From positions 1-64,000 of the forward strand of contig FMBT01000148.1 of the NCBI GenBank assembly GCA_900095095.1: a stretch of 64,000 nucleotides of DNA, read 5' to 3'. The notes beneath the pieces are model-generated. The model saw only the letters and a program-made list of their open reading frames with translations. It ran no database searches and was not told the origin of the DNA. This DNA is from Fragilariopsis cylindrus CCMP1102 (Eukaryota > Bacillariophyta > Bacillariophyceae > Bacillariales > Bacillariaceae). Below are positions 1 through 11,509 of this stretch, piece after piece (the first letter of the stretch is position 1; the number at the start of each line of letters is the position of its first letter). The position numbers were made by a program, and so were the translations under genes.

Positions 1-227
1 AATCGAATGTGGGACTGTCGCGGGACTCAATCTCGAGATTCGACAAAATTCAAACCTCATTTTTTGCCTCAAACTGCGATGTGTTGTGTTACGAGCGCCA
101 TGCACTTTCTCATCGATTCTCTTGTGTAGATTCGTTCTCATTCGATTTCATTATTGAGCACTACTAATGGATGTTAAGTTTGAAGCAAATGTAAACGAAT
201 GGTTCCCTTTTCAAAAAAAATCCTTCG

Positions 228-235
228 ACGTCACA
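228..235. promoter_or_regulatory. ACGT-core palindrome upstream of the ArsJ gene
   Basis: GACGTCAC lies about 47 bp before the first in-frame ATG at 282. ACGT-core sites bind bZIP factors in diatoms and plants. Position is the only support here. Confidence 0.25.
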
Positions 236-281
236 GAAAAATCTACTAGAGAAACAAAAAGAAAGAAAAAATTTAACAATA

Positions 282-2512
282 ATGAACTCGACAAAACAAG
301 AGACAAAATGCGACGATGAGGAGGCAGCAATGATACTTGGTGGTGCTTCTGCACCCGATGTGAGAAACGAAGAATGTGATAATGATGATGTTTTCGATGA
401 AAATACTGCAGCAAATTACGAATCAGACCAATCAATTATCGGTCACAACAAACAGACGACTCAAACGTAGTACAAGAAGAAGAAAATAAGATGCCATTAT
501 CCAACATCAATGCAGAATCGAATAACGACAACAACGACGACGAGAACGATTCTGTCTCAGAGCCAAAAAAGGAATCTTTCCTGGAACAGGCAAGCAGCAA
601 GGCACTTCGACCATTCGTTATTATTAGTTCCAGTTATCTATTATATACAATTACAGATGGAGCTATACGAATGATCGTATTGTTACAAGCATACAAATTA
701 AATTTCAGCGCTTTGGAGGTTGCCATTATGTTCTCACTGTATGAATTGGCAGGTGTATTTACAAATTTGGTAAGTCAACTCAGTCAGTAAAAAAAGCCAG
801 TTGGGGAAAAACAAAGCAAAATTAAGATAACAAAAAAACATGATTTTAATTCGATTCAATTTTTTATATTATCTGCAACGACTTACACGTAATTCTGTTC
901 AAATATTTCTCCCGAAAACATCATTGTATACTTACTTAACTCTATTCTTTTTGTCCTATATAGGCTGCTGGTGTTATGGGAGCAAAGTGGGGGATTAAGT
1001 TTACGCTCATTTGTGGGTTAACTTTACAACTATTTGCCTATGGTCTACTTTTCGCATGGAATGATGATTGGCCTAAAAAGAGCGCTATCATCTACGTAAC
1101 CTTTGCTCAAATGTTTGCTGGTGTTGCTAAAGATCTCACTAAACTTGGAGGGAAGACAGTTACTAAATTGGTACGATATACGCATCAAGTATGCTGTTTT
1201 TGTTACTGTTAATTGTTTATTGTTATTGTTATTGTTATTGTTATGGATGATGTCGTCTTCTTCTACTTCAAAAATAATTTCTCTGCCATATTTATATTCA
1301 TGCTTACGTATATACCATATAATGTGTATTTCATTTTTTCATAATCATATATATTATTTAACAACAGGTTACTCCAGAAGAACAGGAAACAAAGCTATTC
1401 AAATTAGTATCCCTGATAACTGGATGGAAAAATTCTCTCAAGGGTGTCGGTTATTTTTTAGGTAGTGCATTGATTTCGATCAATTATGAATTAGCACTTG
1501 GTGTAATGATGGGAATCGTTTTGCTTGCCATGCCATGGGCAATTTTAGGTCTGGACAAGAGTTTAGGAACAGCGAAGAGAAGAATGCAAGTTTCCGTGAA
1601 ATTTTTGTTCTAGATAATAGGAATTTAAATTGGCTTAGCTTGGCAAGGCTGTTCCTGTTCGCATCTCGTGACTTTTGGTTCGAAGTTCCACTTCCGTTTT
1701 TCCTTCGTAGCCCATCCTGTGAAGGATTAGGCGAGACGCAATGTTTTGATAGTATAAGCGATTGTACACGTGGAGCAATCTGCGGAAGTGATGGATTATG
1801 TGCCAATATGAATGTGGGCGGTGGGTGTGGCGGCTTAGGTCTATCGAGAGTTCTTGTCGGAACAATTTTAGGAGGATATATTATTCTTTATGGGCAGGTA
1901 CAATCTTGGACGCCCCAGACTGTGACTACACCACTATCGCAAACACCTCCCAACAAACTTACCGAGATACTTTGGGGCTTCGTTAATTGTCTTCCAACGT
2001 TGGTAATGTGGATAGTCATGACATGGGGACCAGCATTTATGAACTACGAAGTAACAGCAATGACAACTTGGATCATTGCCGCCGTCGTTGCATTCGCATT
2101 TATATTCGCAATCAACTCTTCCATCCATTCATTTCTGGTTGTGAAATATGCCAGCAAAGACAAAGTTGCTGCAAGTGTTGGGTTCTACTACATGAGTAAT
2201 GCATGCGGTAGATTGTTTGGGACACTTGGAAGCGGATTCTTATATAGCTACGTAGGGGAAGACTATGGTGATGCTGCTGGTAACGATGCAGTTGCTGGAT
2301 TGGCTTCTTGTTTCTTGGCTGGTACGATATGTAGTTTACTTGCAGCCGCGATCACTTTTAAGATAGATGATCAACAAAGTGGTCTAAAATGTGGATCCTG
2401 TGTGACGATTATACCGTCTCGCGAAGAAGAGCCCTCATCAATAATGCAAGAAGTAATAGTAGTTGATGGAACTGATGATCATAATGTGACCCTTGATGAC
2501 AAAAAGAACTGA
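282..2512 (+). CDS. arsJ: ArsJ-like organoarsenical efflux MFS transporter
   Basis: Predicted multi-pass permease of the ArsJ branch of the major facilitator superfamily. Bacterial ArsJ exports 1-arseno-3-phosphoglycerate made by a partner GAPDH; no GAPDH gene lies nearby. Exons are about 491-769 (an acidic extension may start at ATG 282, in another frame), 964-1170 and 1368-2512, with GT..AG introns. Family motifs seen in order: TDGAIRMIVLLQAYKL, YELAGVFTNL, GVAKDLTKLGGKTVTKL, KNSLKGVGYFLGSAL, and NLNWLSLARLFLFASRDFWF. Near 1575-1585 the reading frame shifts by one base while the homology continues, so a base is probably missing from the assembly. A loop coded by about 1717-1828 holds six cysteines and is not part of the bacterial protein as I know it. 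The family call is firm; the substrate is inferred from bacteria. Confidence 0.8.
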
Positions 2513-2660
2513 ATTCGAACATTATCCAATCCAATTTTTTAAGATAATATATAATTAATCCATTTTTCTTTGCAGTTTTATGTCACCTTTTCGATTTACT
2601 CCTAGAATAAATCATTAATGCATTGTCAATATCTCCACTGTTACCAATCATATCACATCC

Positions 2661-3360
2661 ATGCGTATACCATCACAATCTATGCCCAAATATACTTCCG
2701 AAAACATCCCAAAACACAAGGTATTTAGGTCACGTTCAGAAAGACCACCAGGCCAAGATTCGGATGATAAGGTATCAGTAGTAGTTGTAGTAGTAGTCGA
2801 TACAAAACAAAAAGAGGATGAGAGAATAGCAGCAAAAGAGGATGAAAAATCAGAAGAATCTACAGTAAAAGATAAAGAATCTACAGTAGAGGATAATGAT
2901 CCCAACAGATGCTATATCTAGACTAGAGGCAACAGCACAGGAATATCTACAGGAGGAACAAGAAGAAATAAAGAGTCTTGTACTAGGAGAGAACCAACCA
3001 GACAGTCCCATGAGTGATATGATGGATAGAAAACTAACGGAATGATTTGATGAACAACTGGAGGCTCAATGGGAACAAAGACTACAACAAGTTACCAATG
3101 ACACAGAAGTGGTATCAACGCAGATGAATAGGGTGATGCAGATGAAGATGGAGATGATGAATGCAAATAGGCAGGTAAAGTATAGAAGGCAGTCCAAGAG
3201 ACAACAACAGCCTAACACATCACATTTACACATTGAGATGAACATTATTGTTGTTATCATCTTGATGACCCCCTTTACCCAACCGTTCTTTGGGTACCTG
3301 TCAAAACTACTGTTTTTGTTGCTAAATTAAGAGCCTCATTCAATCAACAGAAAGGAGCTT
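2661..3360 (+). repeat. Degenerate dispersed repeat with coding remnants, unclassified
   Basis: A broken stretch of acidic, Gln/Glu-rich coding-like sequence. About 70 bp of it (near 2866-2936) recurs in inverted orientation at 21340-21412, so it is a dispersed element rather than a single-copy gene. I see no reverse transcriptase, integrase, transposase or terminal repeats here, so no family can be given. It looks old and broken. Confidence 0.4.
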
Positions 3361-3735
3361 TACATGTTCTTTATTTACTTATCCTCTCAACAAAGCAACA
3401 ACAGTTGTTTATTATGGAGGCATATTTTAATTATAATAGTGTAGATTGGGAGAGACTCTACTCGTGACTAGGTCGATTGCGCGATTCACATTGAGACTGT
3501 AGAACGTGCATAAAAAAGAATTATACATGACTTACAAGCGTGATTGAATCAAATCTGATTTCCTGTTTCGCGTCATTCATAATCATCCCAATCATTGTCA
3601 TCGTACTAAAGAACCCTCGTCATCTTTTACTTTGAAACCAACACAAATCTTCACTAAATCACATTCTCACATCAAACTATTATTTGAAAAAGTGCCAATA
3701 ATAGTAATCCAAATCCCCCGAAGAAAACTAAAACC
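3361..3735. other. Spacer: MTHFR promoter region
   Basis: AT-rich non-coding sequence before the MTHFR start codon. No gene or clear motif seen. Confidence 0.5.
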
Positions 3736-5315
3736 ATGTCGAAAATTATAGATCTGATTAAAGCGAAGGAAGAAGGAAGTAAACCCTTTATTTCGATTGA
3801 GTTTTTCCCTCCGAGAACGGCTGATGGCGTCAAGGTACGCGACGACGATCTGAACGTCTCCCTTTTCCGTCGAGTTTTATGTATATTGATTCTTTGATTC
3901 AATTCGTCAATTGAAGAAAGAATGTTACCCCTATCTTCTTGAAATTAAAGTACTAAATCTCACCGATCTCCTATTTTGTTTTTTTTCCTGTTGATAATTT
4001 TACGTTGATCGAATTTCATTCGGTCGTTTTTCGTGGTGAATGTTTTGTTTTTTATGTTATGCTGTAAATAGAATTTGTATGCTCGTATGGATCGTATGAA
4101 GGAATCGATTAATCCACTTTTTAGTGATGTTACATGGGGAGCTGGTGGCTCAACTGCTGAATTAACCTTGGATATTGCAGAACAGCTCAGTACGACCGGA
4201 CATGTTGCTAATATGCATATGACATGTACAAACTTAGAAAAGGGTGGTGATCCTAAAGCTGCCGTTCGTGGTGCATTAGAAACTGCAAAGAAGAATGGTA
4301 TTAATAACATTGTTGCGTTACGTGGTGATCCAGCAGCTGGACAAGAAGAATGGAAGGCAGCCGATGGTGGTTTTACTTGTGCATTAGATCTTGTTGAATA
4401 TATGACAGAAAATTTTGGATCCGAATTTGGTATAAGTGTTGCAGGATACCCAGAAGGTCATCCAAATGCTATCTCTGAAGTTGAAGATCCATCGAGTATG
4501 TCAGAAGCAGAAAAGGCAAGAAGTTCTATGGAGGGTGGAAAGGTATACACTTGTCGTGATGCTGATTATAAGAAGGAAATGGATTATTTGAAAAAGAAAA
4601 TCGATGCTGGAGCTGGTAAGTTTTAGTGTTGCTCATGCTATCTAGCGTTTTTTTTCGGACAGTACCTGCGTTTTCTTATTTTTTGAATCGAATAACTCTT
4701 GACTAATCCAAATATCTTGCATGAACTTATCTTTAATGATTTATTTTATTAATATAATAAACAGACTTTATCATCACTCAAATGTTCTTCGACACAAAAG
4801 TTTTTGGAACATTTGTAAAGGATTGTAAAACGTGGGGTATAAATTGTCCTGTTGTTCCTGGATTGATGTGCATCAATGCTTATGCTGGATTTGTTAAGAT
4901 GACTGGATTCTGTAAAACACGCGTACCTGCTGAACTTAGGGCTAAGATGGATAGTATCAAGGATGATCCAGATGCTGTGAAGGCATTTGGTATTGAATTT
5001 GGTATTCAAATGTGTCAAGATTTGACTGAAATTGGTGTCGAAGTATTGCACTTTTACACGTTGAACTTAGAAAAGACTACATACGGAATCTTAAAAGGTC
5101 TTGGTTATGAAGTGAAGGGTTCTGCCGATGATAGTGATGCAAAAACTATGGTTGCTAAAGGAAGTGCTTGGGCGCGTGTTGGAGATCAGGTAAAGACCGC
5201 TAACGGTGTAGGGGTTGTGAAATCTATTGAAAGTAATGGTTCCGCTTCAATTGAATTTGAAGGTGAAACTCCAACAGCTACCTTCAAAAAGGAGGAATAC
5301 AGTAAAGTTTTTTAA
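3736..5315 (+). CDS. MTHFR: Methylenetetrahydrofolate reductase, short form
   Basis: FAD-dependent enzyme that reduces 5,10-methylene-THF to 5-methyl-THF for methionine synthesis. Exons 3736-3834, 4072-4615 and 4765-5315 join in frame (397 residues) with canonical GT..AG introns. The N-terminus carries ISIEFFPPRTADGVKNLYAR, the signature of the TIM-barrel catalytic domain (the glutamate is the catalytic acid), followed by SDVTWGAGGSTAELTLDIA, HMTCTNL and NIVALRGDP. The barrel ends near residue 340 at HFYTLNLEKTTYGIL. Eukaryotic MTHFR is normally about 600-650 residues with a C-terminal S-adenosylmethionine-binding regulatory domain; that domain is absent. In its place are about 50 residues (GDQVKTANGVGVVKSIESNG onward) that look like a small SH3/Tudor-like beta barrel. 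No frame break seen. Confidence 0.93.
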
Positions 5316-5534
5316 GTAAAGAATCTATTAAGTTGTAATATATATATATAGACTGCTTGTCTTTCTATCTATGAAAATAAATAAATTTTGAGGAAAAAGT
5401 CATGAAAACTTATATATGCATTTTATGTCTTATATTTGATAACGATGCGTTAGTTCGACCATAGTTATTTGTAGCATGTTTATTTTCACTTTGGAAACGG
5501 CACATATGATCACTGTACTACTGTACAATCGTTC

Positions 5535-6141
5535 TTATTTTTTCTTTTTACCGCTTCGTGCACCTGCTCCTTTCTTTGGTGGGCCTTTACCTTTACGTCG
5601 ACGTTGTACTAGTTTTATACGTTTACGTTCCTCATACTCCGTCTCCCAACCACTACCATGAATCTGATTTATTTATTTTGAAACAAAAAGAAAGGACAAC
5701 AAATTTTAATTAAATATTGAATAAATAACAAGTAGATGGATGAGATGCATGGATCGATTTCTTTGGTAAAAATTTTCGAGGTGTGAACAATAATATGCGG
5801 GTCGAACATGATTCGTTAATTCGTTCTATTTTATGCGACTCTTATACTCAATACCGAAGTGTAGTCGTTCCTTCAACTTTAGTTTTTCACAACACAAATA
5901 CGTTGGTTTGCTCTTCGCTTATTGCTCGTACCTTTCTTGCATAAGTATTTATAGATACAGGATAATATTTTTCTATATATGGTCCTGTAAATGCTTTCTT
6001 CGCTGTTTTAGTCCCAGTCGATGCACCCTCTAGAATCGGAACATGTCCAAAAATTTCTTGTCTTGCATACTCTGCCCCTCGCTTAAGGATAGTAGAATTT
6101 TGTAACAATTTTCGAACAGACTTCGTGGATGATGATGCCAT
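5535..6141 (-). CDS. MRPS33: Mitochondrial small-subunit ribosomal protein mS33
   Basis: Component of the mitoribosomal small subunit. Exon 1 is 6141-5932 and exon 2 is 5663-5535 (minus strand), giving 112 residues, the usual family size. Exon 1 holds ARQEIFGHVP and the KYYP core (GPYIEKYYPVSINTYARK); exon 2 encodes the basic tail RRRKGKGPPKKGAGAR, typical of the S33 family. The intron is GTACGA..CAG. The ATG at 6141 is preferred to one seven codons upstream because it starts a short amphipathic presequence-like stretch. The gene converges on MTHFR with a 219-bp spacer. Confidence 0.85.
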
Positions 6142-6809
6142 GATTGTTCGATGATGAAACAACGAAACGAATGTTATACTGTATAATGCTTCTTGTAAAC
6201 CGACGGACTCACTCTCTCGCCAATATCTAACAAAGAATCTATTTTAACTGTCCGTACTGTAAGTTTATGTGGACGATTTATTTTGTTTCTGTTGCATTGA
6301 TTTTTATTGATTGACGATGCATGATCGGATGTGTGTTGGTTAGTACTTAATTAGACCTTAATTGATATACTCTATTATTATTTGAAGAGCATCATCTGGC
6401 TGTACTATATTTTATTCAAATGGAATATACATAATTTAAAAAACTTGAATAGGAAGGAGCATTTTTCGGTTACACTCTCTAGCTAGTAGGGTCTAATGAT
6501 GATGGTCAATGAAATGCATTACAATCATAGTTAGTATGGGATGCGATTTGCACAAGCATCCGCATACAAGAGGTAGATGCACTGTTGGAACAAATCAAAA
6601 CTAAGATCTATGCGTATAGTATTAGTTGTCCATATCATGTACTAGCTACTACTAGGTACGTTGTTAACATGGTCTTCGATGCGTGTACTCGTACATCAAT
6701 CGTGCAGTGATTAAAAACAGTAGATGCAAATAAATTTCTAATTTTAGCAAAATGCTACATGTAAATCTTCTAAAGATGACATTACAGTTAGTTGTATGAA
6801 AAAATCCGA
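6142..6809. other. Spacer, nothing recognised
   Basis: AT-rich sequence between the mS33 start and the 3' end of the large minus-strand gene. I see no ORF with coding character, RNA gene or repeat. Confidence 0.5.
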
Positions 6810-9800
6810 TTAATCCAAAAAGTACTTCGAACCGCTGCCTGTGGTAACGACTTCATTTGATGCACCCTACCTTTTGCTAATGGACTAGTTGTCACTCGTT
6901 CCCCTTCATTGAAGTTTATTGATCCAGATATTATACCAGTGATGGAGCCGTCACGATTCTCTTTCCATCTACTCACTGTTGGAACTCCGTCGGGTGCAAC
7001 GATAACAGCTGGGACTTTCTTCTGCTTTTTTTTGCCAGCTTTTTTCTTAGGAACAGCTTTGGTAGCCGCTGGTTGTGGTGGGGCGGTAATCCCTCATCGA
7101 CTGCTCCGAAACCAAGCCCAAAAAGCGAAAATGTTGCTCTAGGTGTCGCCTTTTCGATGGCTTTCACTGCTCTCTTAGCCTCCTTTTGTTTTCGTTCCTG
7201 AGTTAGTGTGATTGTTGCGCCAGGTGCAGCACCACCCATGTCCTTGATAGCTGCCATTATGTTCGATTTCTTGATGGCAGTCTCGGCACTTAAAAAGTAA
7301 CGACTTTTAGACGTAGTAGCTACTACCGAGCCATCCTCAATCTTACCCTTTGCAATAGGCGACGTTTCGATGAAGTCACCATCTTCAAAGTTAGGAGAGC
7401 CGTAGATGCGACCAGAGACACCACCTAGAAAGGGATATTATGAAAAACAAAAAAACAAAATAATTCAAGCATTAGAAAGAACGAAAATAGTATCACCATA
7501 ATGAATTGTGGACCAAGATCTTAAAAAACATACCGTCAGCTCGTGCTTTCCAACTCATGATGATAGGAACACCAGCAGGTGGCCGTTCAACCTTTCCAAC
7601 TGGAATCGATCGTGCTGGAGCAACATTTTGGGTAGGTTGCTTGGAAAAAAAGTCCATTGCGGGTTTCTTATCTGCCGCTTTCTTCTTTGCTGCCTCAGCA
7701 ACAGATTTTCTATTGTCAGCCGCTTTCTTCTTCGCATCTGCTGCTGCTGCTTTTTTCTGATCAGCAGCTGCCTTAGCTGACGCTTGTGCTTCTCTCTTCG
7801 TCTCGGCTGCCTCTTGCGCCTTTCTCTTCGACTCGTTTGCTTTATTTTTTCTCTCTTCCGCTAGCTGTTTTTTTTCTCTTCGGTTCCTTGCTTTTCTAAC
7901 TGTTCTTGTCGCTTCTGTTCTTGAGCACGCTCCGTTCTTCGGCCTGTTGCCGTGCCTTCTCGGCGGCCTTCTTCTTTTTCTCAGCTGCTACTGCTGCTGG
8001 TGAAGGAACATTTGATTTCTTTTCAATCACATTCGCTTCATTTTTCGCTCCGAAGAACCCACCAAAACTGGTCTGTTTTTCAGCTGCTACTGGTGGTGGG
8101 ACATTTTTCTTCTTTCAACCACATTCGTTTCTTTCTTTGCTCCACCAAAAAATCCAAAACTAGGCTGTTTTTCGACTGCTGCTGGTGATGGAGCACTTTT
8201 CTTCTCTTCAACCACATTTGTTTCCTTCTTTGCTCCTCCAAAGAATCCAAAACTAGGCTGTTTTTCGACTGCTGCTGGTGATGGAGCACTTTTCTTCTCT
8301 TCAACCACATTTGTTTCCTTCTTTGCTCCTCCAAAGAATCCAAAACTGACCGTTTTTCCTCCTTTCTAGGAAGTATCTTTATAAGGAAAGAAAAAAACGT
8401 TACCACAAAAAAAAATGATGGTTAGACGAAGAAATATCTTCCATTTGATTCAAAAAAAAAAATTAGTGATGGTATACTTACTTTGACCCAGAGGAGGTAG
8501 TTACAACAGTATTGCTCGTTGGTCCTTGTGCTACCGGTGATGTAGTGATGGCATCTCCATCTTTAAAGTTTGGTGAGCCTGAGATTCTACCATTGATCGA
8601 ACCGTCGGGATTTTGACTCCATCTCGACACAGCAGGAACACCTCGTGGTGGTGCTCTAACGGTCGATTTCTGTTGAACTTTGCTAGGGGTAGTAGCAACT
8701 TGCGGTCGCGACTCTTTTTCTTCTGTCATCTTACCAAATAGATCCCCTAGTGATATTGTAGCTCCACTCTTAGCCTGACCAACAACTTTTTCTGCACCTT
8801 GCTTACGTTCAGCCTTGACAGCATTTGCTTTTTTCTGTTCCACTAACTGCCGTTGCTTTTTCTCCGCTACTTTCTGAGCTTGTAACTTTTCTTGTTGTTT
8901 TTGTTCCTGGATTTGTTTTCGTTCCTCTGCTACTTGTAATGCTTCTTGTCGCTTCTGTTCTTGGATTTGTTTTCGTTCCTCTGCAACCTGTAGCTTTTCT
9001 TGTTGTTTTTGTTCCTGGATTTCTTTTCGTTCCTCTGCCATTTGTAACGCTTCCTGTCGCTTCTCTTCCTGGACTTGTTTTCGTTCCTCTGCTAGTTGCA
9101 ACGCTTCCTGTCGCTTCTTTTCGGCTTCTTCGGCCTTTCTCTTCACCGCTATTCCTTTTTGACGTCGCATCTCTTCTGCTCTTTCGGCACCTTCCATTTT
9201 CTTCAAATTCGCTTCTTCTTTTCGTAAACGATTTTCTTCTACCTTTGCTTCCGCATCTGCCTTCTTTTTGTCGCTTCTGCCTTTTGTGCTTCCTCTTGCG
9301 CTTTACGTTTCGCTTGTGCTTCCTTCTTCTTCAGTGCTTCGACTTTAGGATCAATCTTTGTCTTAGGTGGAGCTGGTGGCGCAGTTTTTGGTGCTTGTGG
9401 AAGGTTCACTTTGGGGACTTCGAACTTTGGCAGTTCAAACTTCGGTGGTGAAAAGGTGTACTCTCCTTTTTAGATTTTGCAGGATCTGGGGGACCTCCTT
9501 CGAAAAATCTACCTGATTTTTCGTCAAAGAAGATATCCTTTTTAAAGCTTTTTAATGTCGTTGGTGACTTCTTTGCAGCTGGCGGTTCCTGTTTTGGTGG
9601 AGACGGCTTTGGTTTGGGAATGTCAATCTTAGGCAAAGAAATCTTAGGAATATCAAACTTTGGAGCTTCAAATTTCGGTTTAGGAGGTGTCACTGCCTTA
9701 GGTTGCTGCTGCTGCTGCTGTTTTGGTGGAGACGGCTTTGGCTTAGGAATGTCAATCTTCATAGACATCTTAGAAACATCAAACTTTGGAACTTCAAATT

Positions 9801-11067
9801 TCGGTTTAGGAGGTGTCGCTGTCTTAGGTTGCTGCTGTTTTGGTGGAGATGGCTTTGGCTTGGGAGTATCATCAGAATTGGGAAAAGAATACTCTAGTAC
9901 AGATACCTTCAATGAATCGATATTAGGAATAAGAGATTTCTTTTGTTGTTGCTGTTGAGGAATAACTGTTGGCGGAGCTGGTTTCTTATCCATTTTGGCT
10001 TTATCTTTTCTTCTCACTGGAGGTGTTGGTGGAGCTAATGGAGGTTGAGGTGCAGAAGACTTACCAAGAGCAGATTCTACACCCTCGATTGTCTTTTTAG
10101 GGATTGCCTTGACGTCACCAACAAAGGTATCAACGGCATCTAATGTATCATCAACAGCATCCTCCACTGCCTGTTTGGTGGCATCGGCAACTTTTCCAGG
10201 TGTGGCTTTGATTTCATCGGCAATCTCATTGGCTGTTTCGACTGCAGCGTCTGCAACTCGTCCGGGAGTTGCTTTGATGTCATCAACAATTTCATTTGCT
10301 GTATTTACTGCAGCCTTTTGTATATTACTTGGTATGGCTTTAATATCATCTTGTGTTTGTTTTACCTTATTTTTAGCAGACGTAACTGCAGCATCAATGA
10401 TACCCTGAATGATTCCAGAAATAGCGTTACCAATTGCCATGGTCGATCCCCCGAGCGCCTTACGTACAATGTTACCCAGACCACCTTCTGTCATACCAAG
10501 TACATAACCAGTTGTTGACAAGATAATGGCACCAAATACAGGTGGTACTATGGTTGACGTATACATGTCGATATTTGGATTTTCTGCATCAATTAGAATA
10601 CCAAAAAGGGCACCAACAATCAAGCCTCCAACGCTAGAGGCTACAGCTAACTTCTCTTCCTCGGAAGTTAAATTCTTTCGTTGTTTGATTTCTTTTTGTT
10701 GTTGCGGTGGTGATGGGTGGTGATGGCGTCGACGGCACGACAACACGGGGTCGATCTTCTTCTTTGAATTCTTCTTCGACAACTACCACTTCTTCGACAA
10801 TTATTGCTTCGTTCACTTCCTCAGGTGGTGATGGCGGTTTAGGAGGAAGAGGTTTTCCATCATCACCATCATCATCATCTCCTTCCGACATAAATCTCCG
10901 TACTGACGACGATACTGTTGATCTCCCAACATACGCCGTTGTCACCGTAGGCGGGGAAGGATGACATTGTTTCTATTATTGTTGCCTAGTGAAGGAACAA
11001 ATGAATTCGCAAAAAAAGATGCTCCCAACGATATCACTACCACGAGTAGTCGTTGTGTCGTCTTCAT
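6810..11067 (-). CDS. Large coiled-coil/repeat protein, probably plastid-targeted
   Basis: Not a recognised family. It starts at 11067 with a signal peptide (MKTTQRLLVVVISLGASFFA) followed by NSFVPS, close to the diatom ASAFAP plastid-entry motif. Next come an acidic Pro-rich stretch, a Gly-rich two-helix membrane-like segment (about 10640-10440; SSVGGLIVGALFGILI), Ala/Val-rich helical repeats (DDIKATPGRVADAAVETANE type), Pro-Lys-Pro repeats (PKPSPPKQ..PKFEVPKFD), and a long KEL/Q coiled coil (9210-8800). Finally it has three copies of a roughly 55-residue module with consensus VSRW..NPDGSI.G.ISGSPNF, then TSP and SGSKYFL, ending at the stop at 6810. At least two introns (about 8373-8481 and near 7425-7530) are visible. 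The frame changes about eight or nine times, several of them at runs of C, G or A, so exact protein length is uncertain. Two adjacent genes rather than one cannot be excluded. Confidence 0.6.
8040..8345 (-). repeat. 93-bp coding tandem repeat
   Basis: About three copies of a 93-bp (31-residue) unit containing PSFGFFGGAKKETNVVEEKK within the large minus-strand gene; two copies are almost identical and a fourth, at the low-coordinate end, is diverged. The unit is a multiple of three, so copy-number change keeps frame. Confidence 0.85.
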
Positions 11068-11509
11068 CTTTTTTTTCAGGTTTTTTCGAAAAGTAGCTCG
11101 TTGTAGCAACAATGTGAGTCGGATCTAGATTTCTTGTTGCTGTTGTCGCCGTTTCGGTTACTAAGTATTAGATACTAAAGGACGATACTCTTGTTACCTG
11201 ATCCGGTTTAACAATGTACCATGTACATGAAATATGAAAGATCTTGAAGTTGTTTCATGAAGTCGCTTTTACGGTATGAGCGATGATGTCGTTATTGGCT
11301 ATTAATTTTGTTACTGCAACACGAAAAAACGTATGCCAAGAAGAAACAGAACTCTTTCTTATGATTGGACGAGTTTTTCGATATCTTTTTCAATTAAAAC
11401 CCGGAAGTATAAATAGTATCATGCATGAGTCCTGACGTCAGTCACGCGGGAATTGAATCCAAATATAGTATCTTAGACAATTCAATCGAAAAATCGACAA
11501 CGGAGTTAG
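11068..11509. other. Upstream region of the large plastid-type gene
   Basis: Non-coding. Contains a perfect TGACGTCA site (listed separately). No other gene seen. Confidence 0.5.
11433..11440. promoter_or_regulatory. TGACGTCA (CRE/bZIP-type) site
   Basis: Perfect 8-bp palindrome about 370 bp upstream of the ATG at 11067. TGACGT elements mediate CO2/cAMP responses of some diatom plastid-protein genes; use here is inferred. Confidence 0.4.

Noticed and set aside
9614-9958. Plus-strand open frame rich in Gly/Cys
   Set aside because: Antisense shadow of the Pro-Lys/Gln repeats in the large minus-strand gene.
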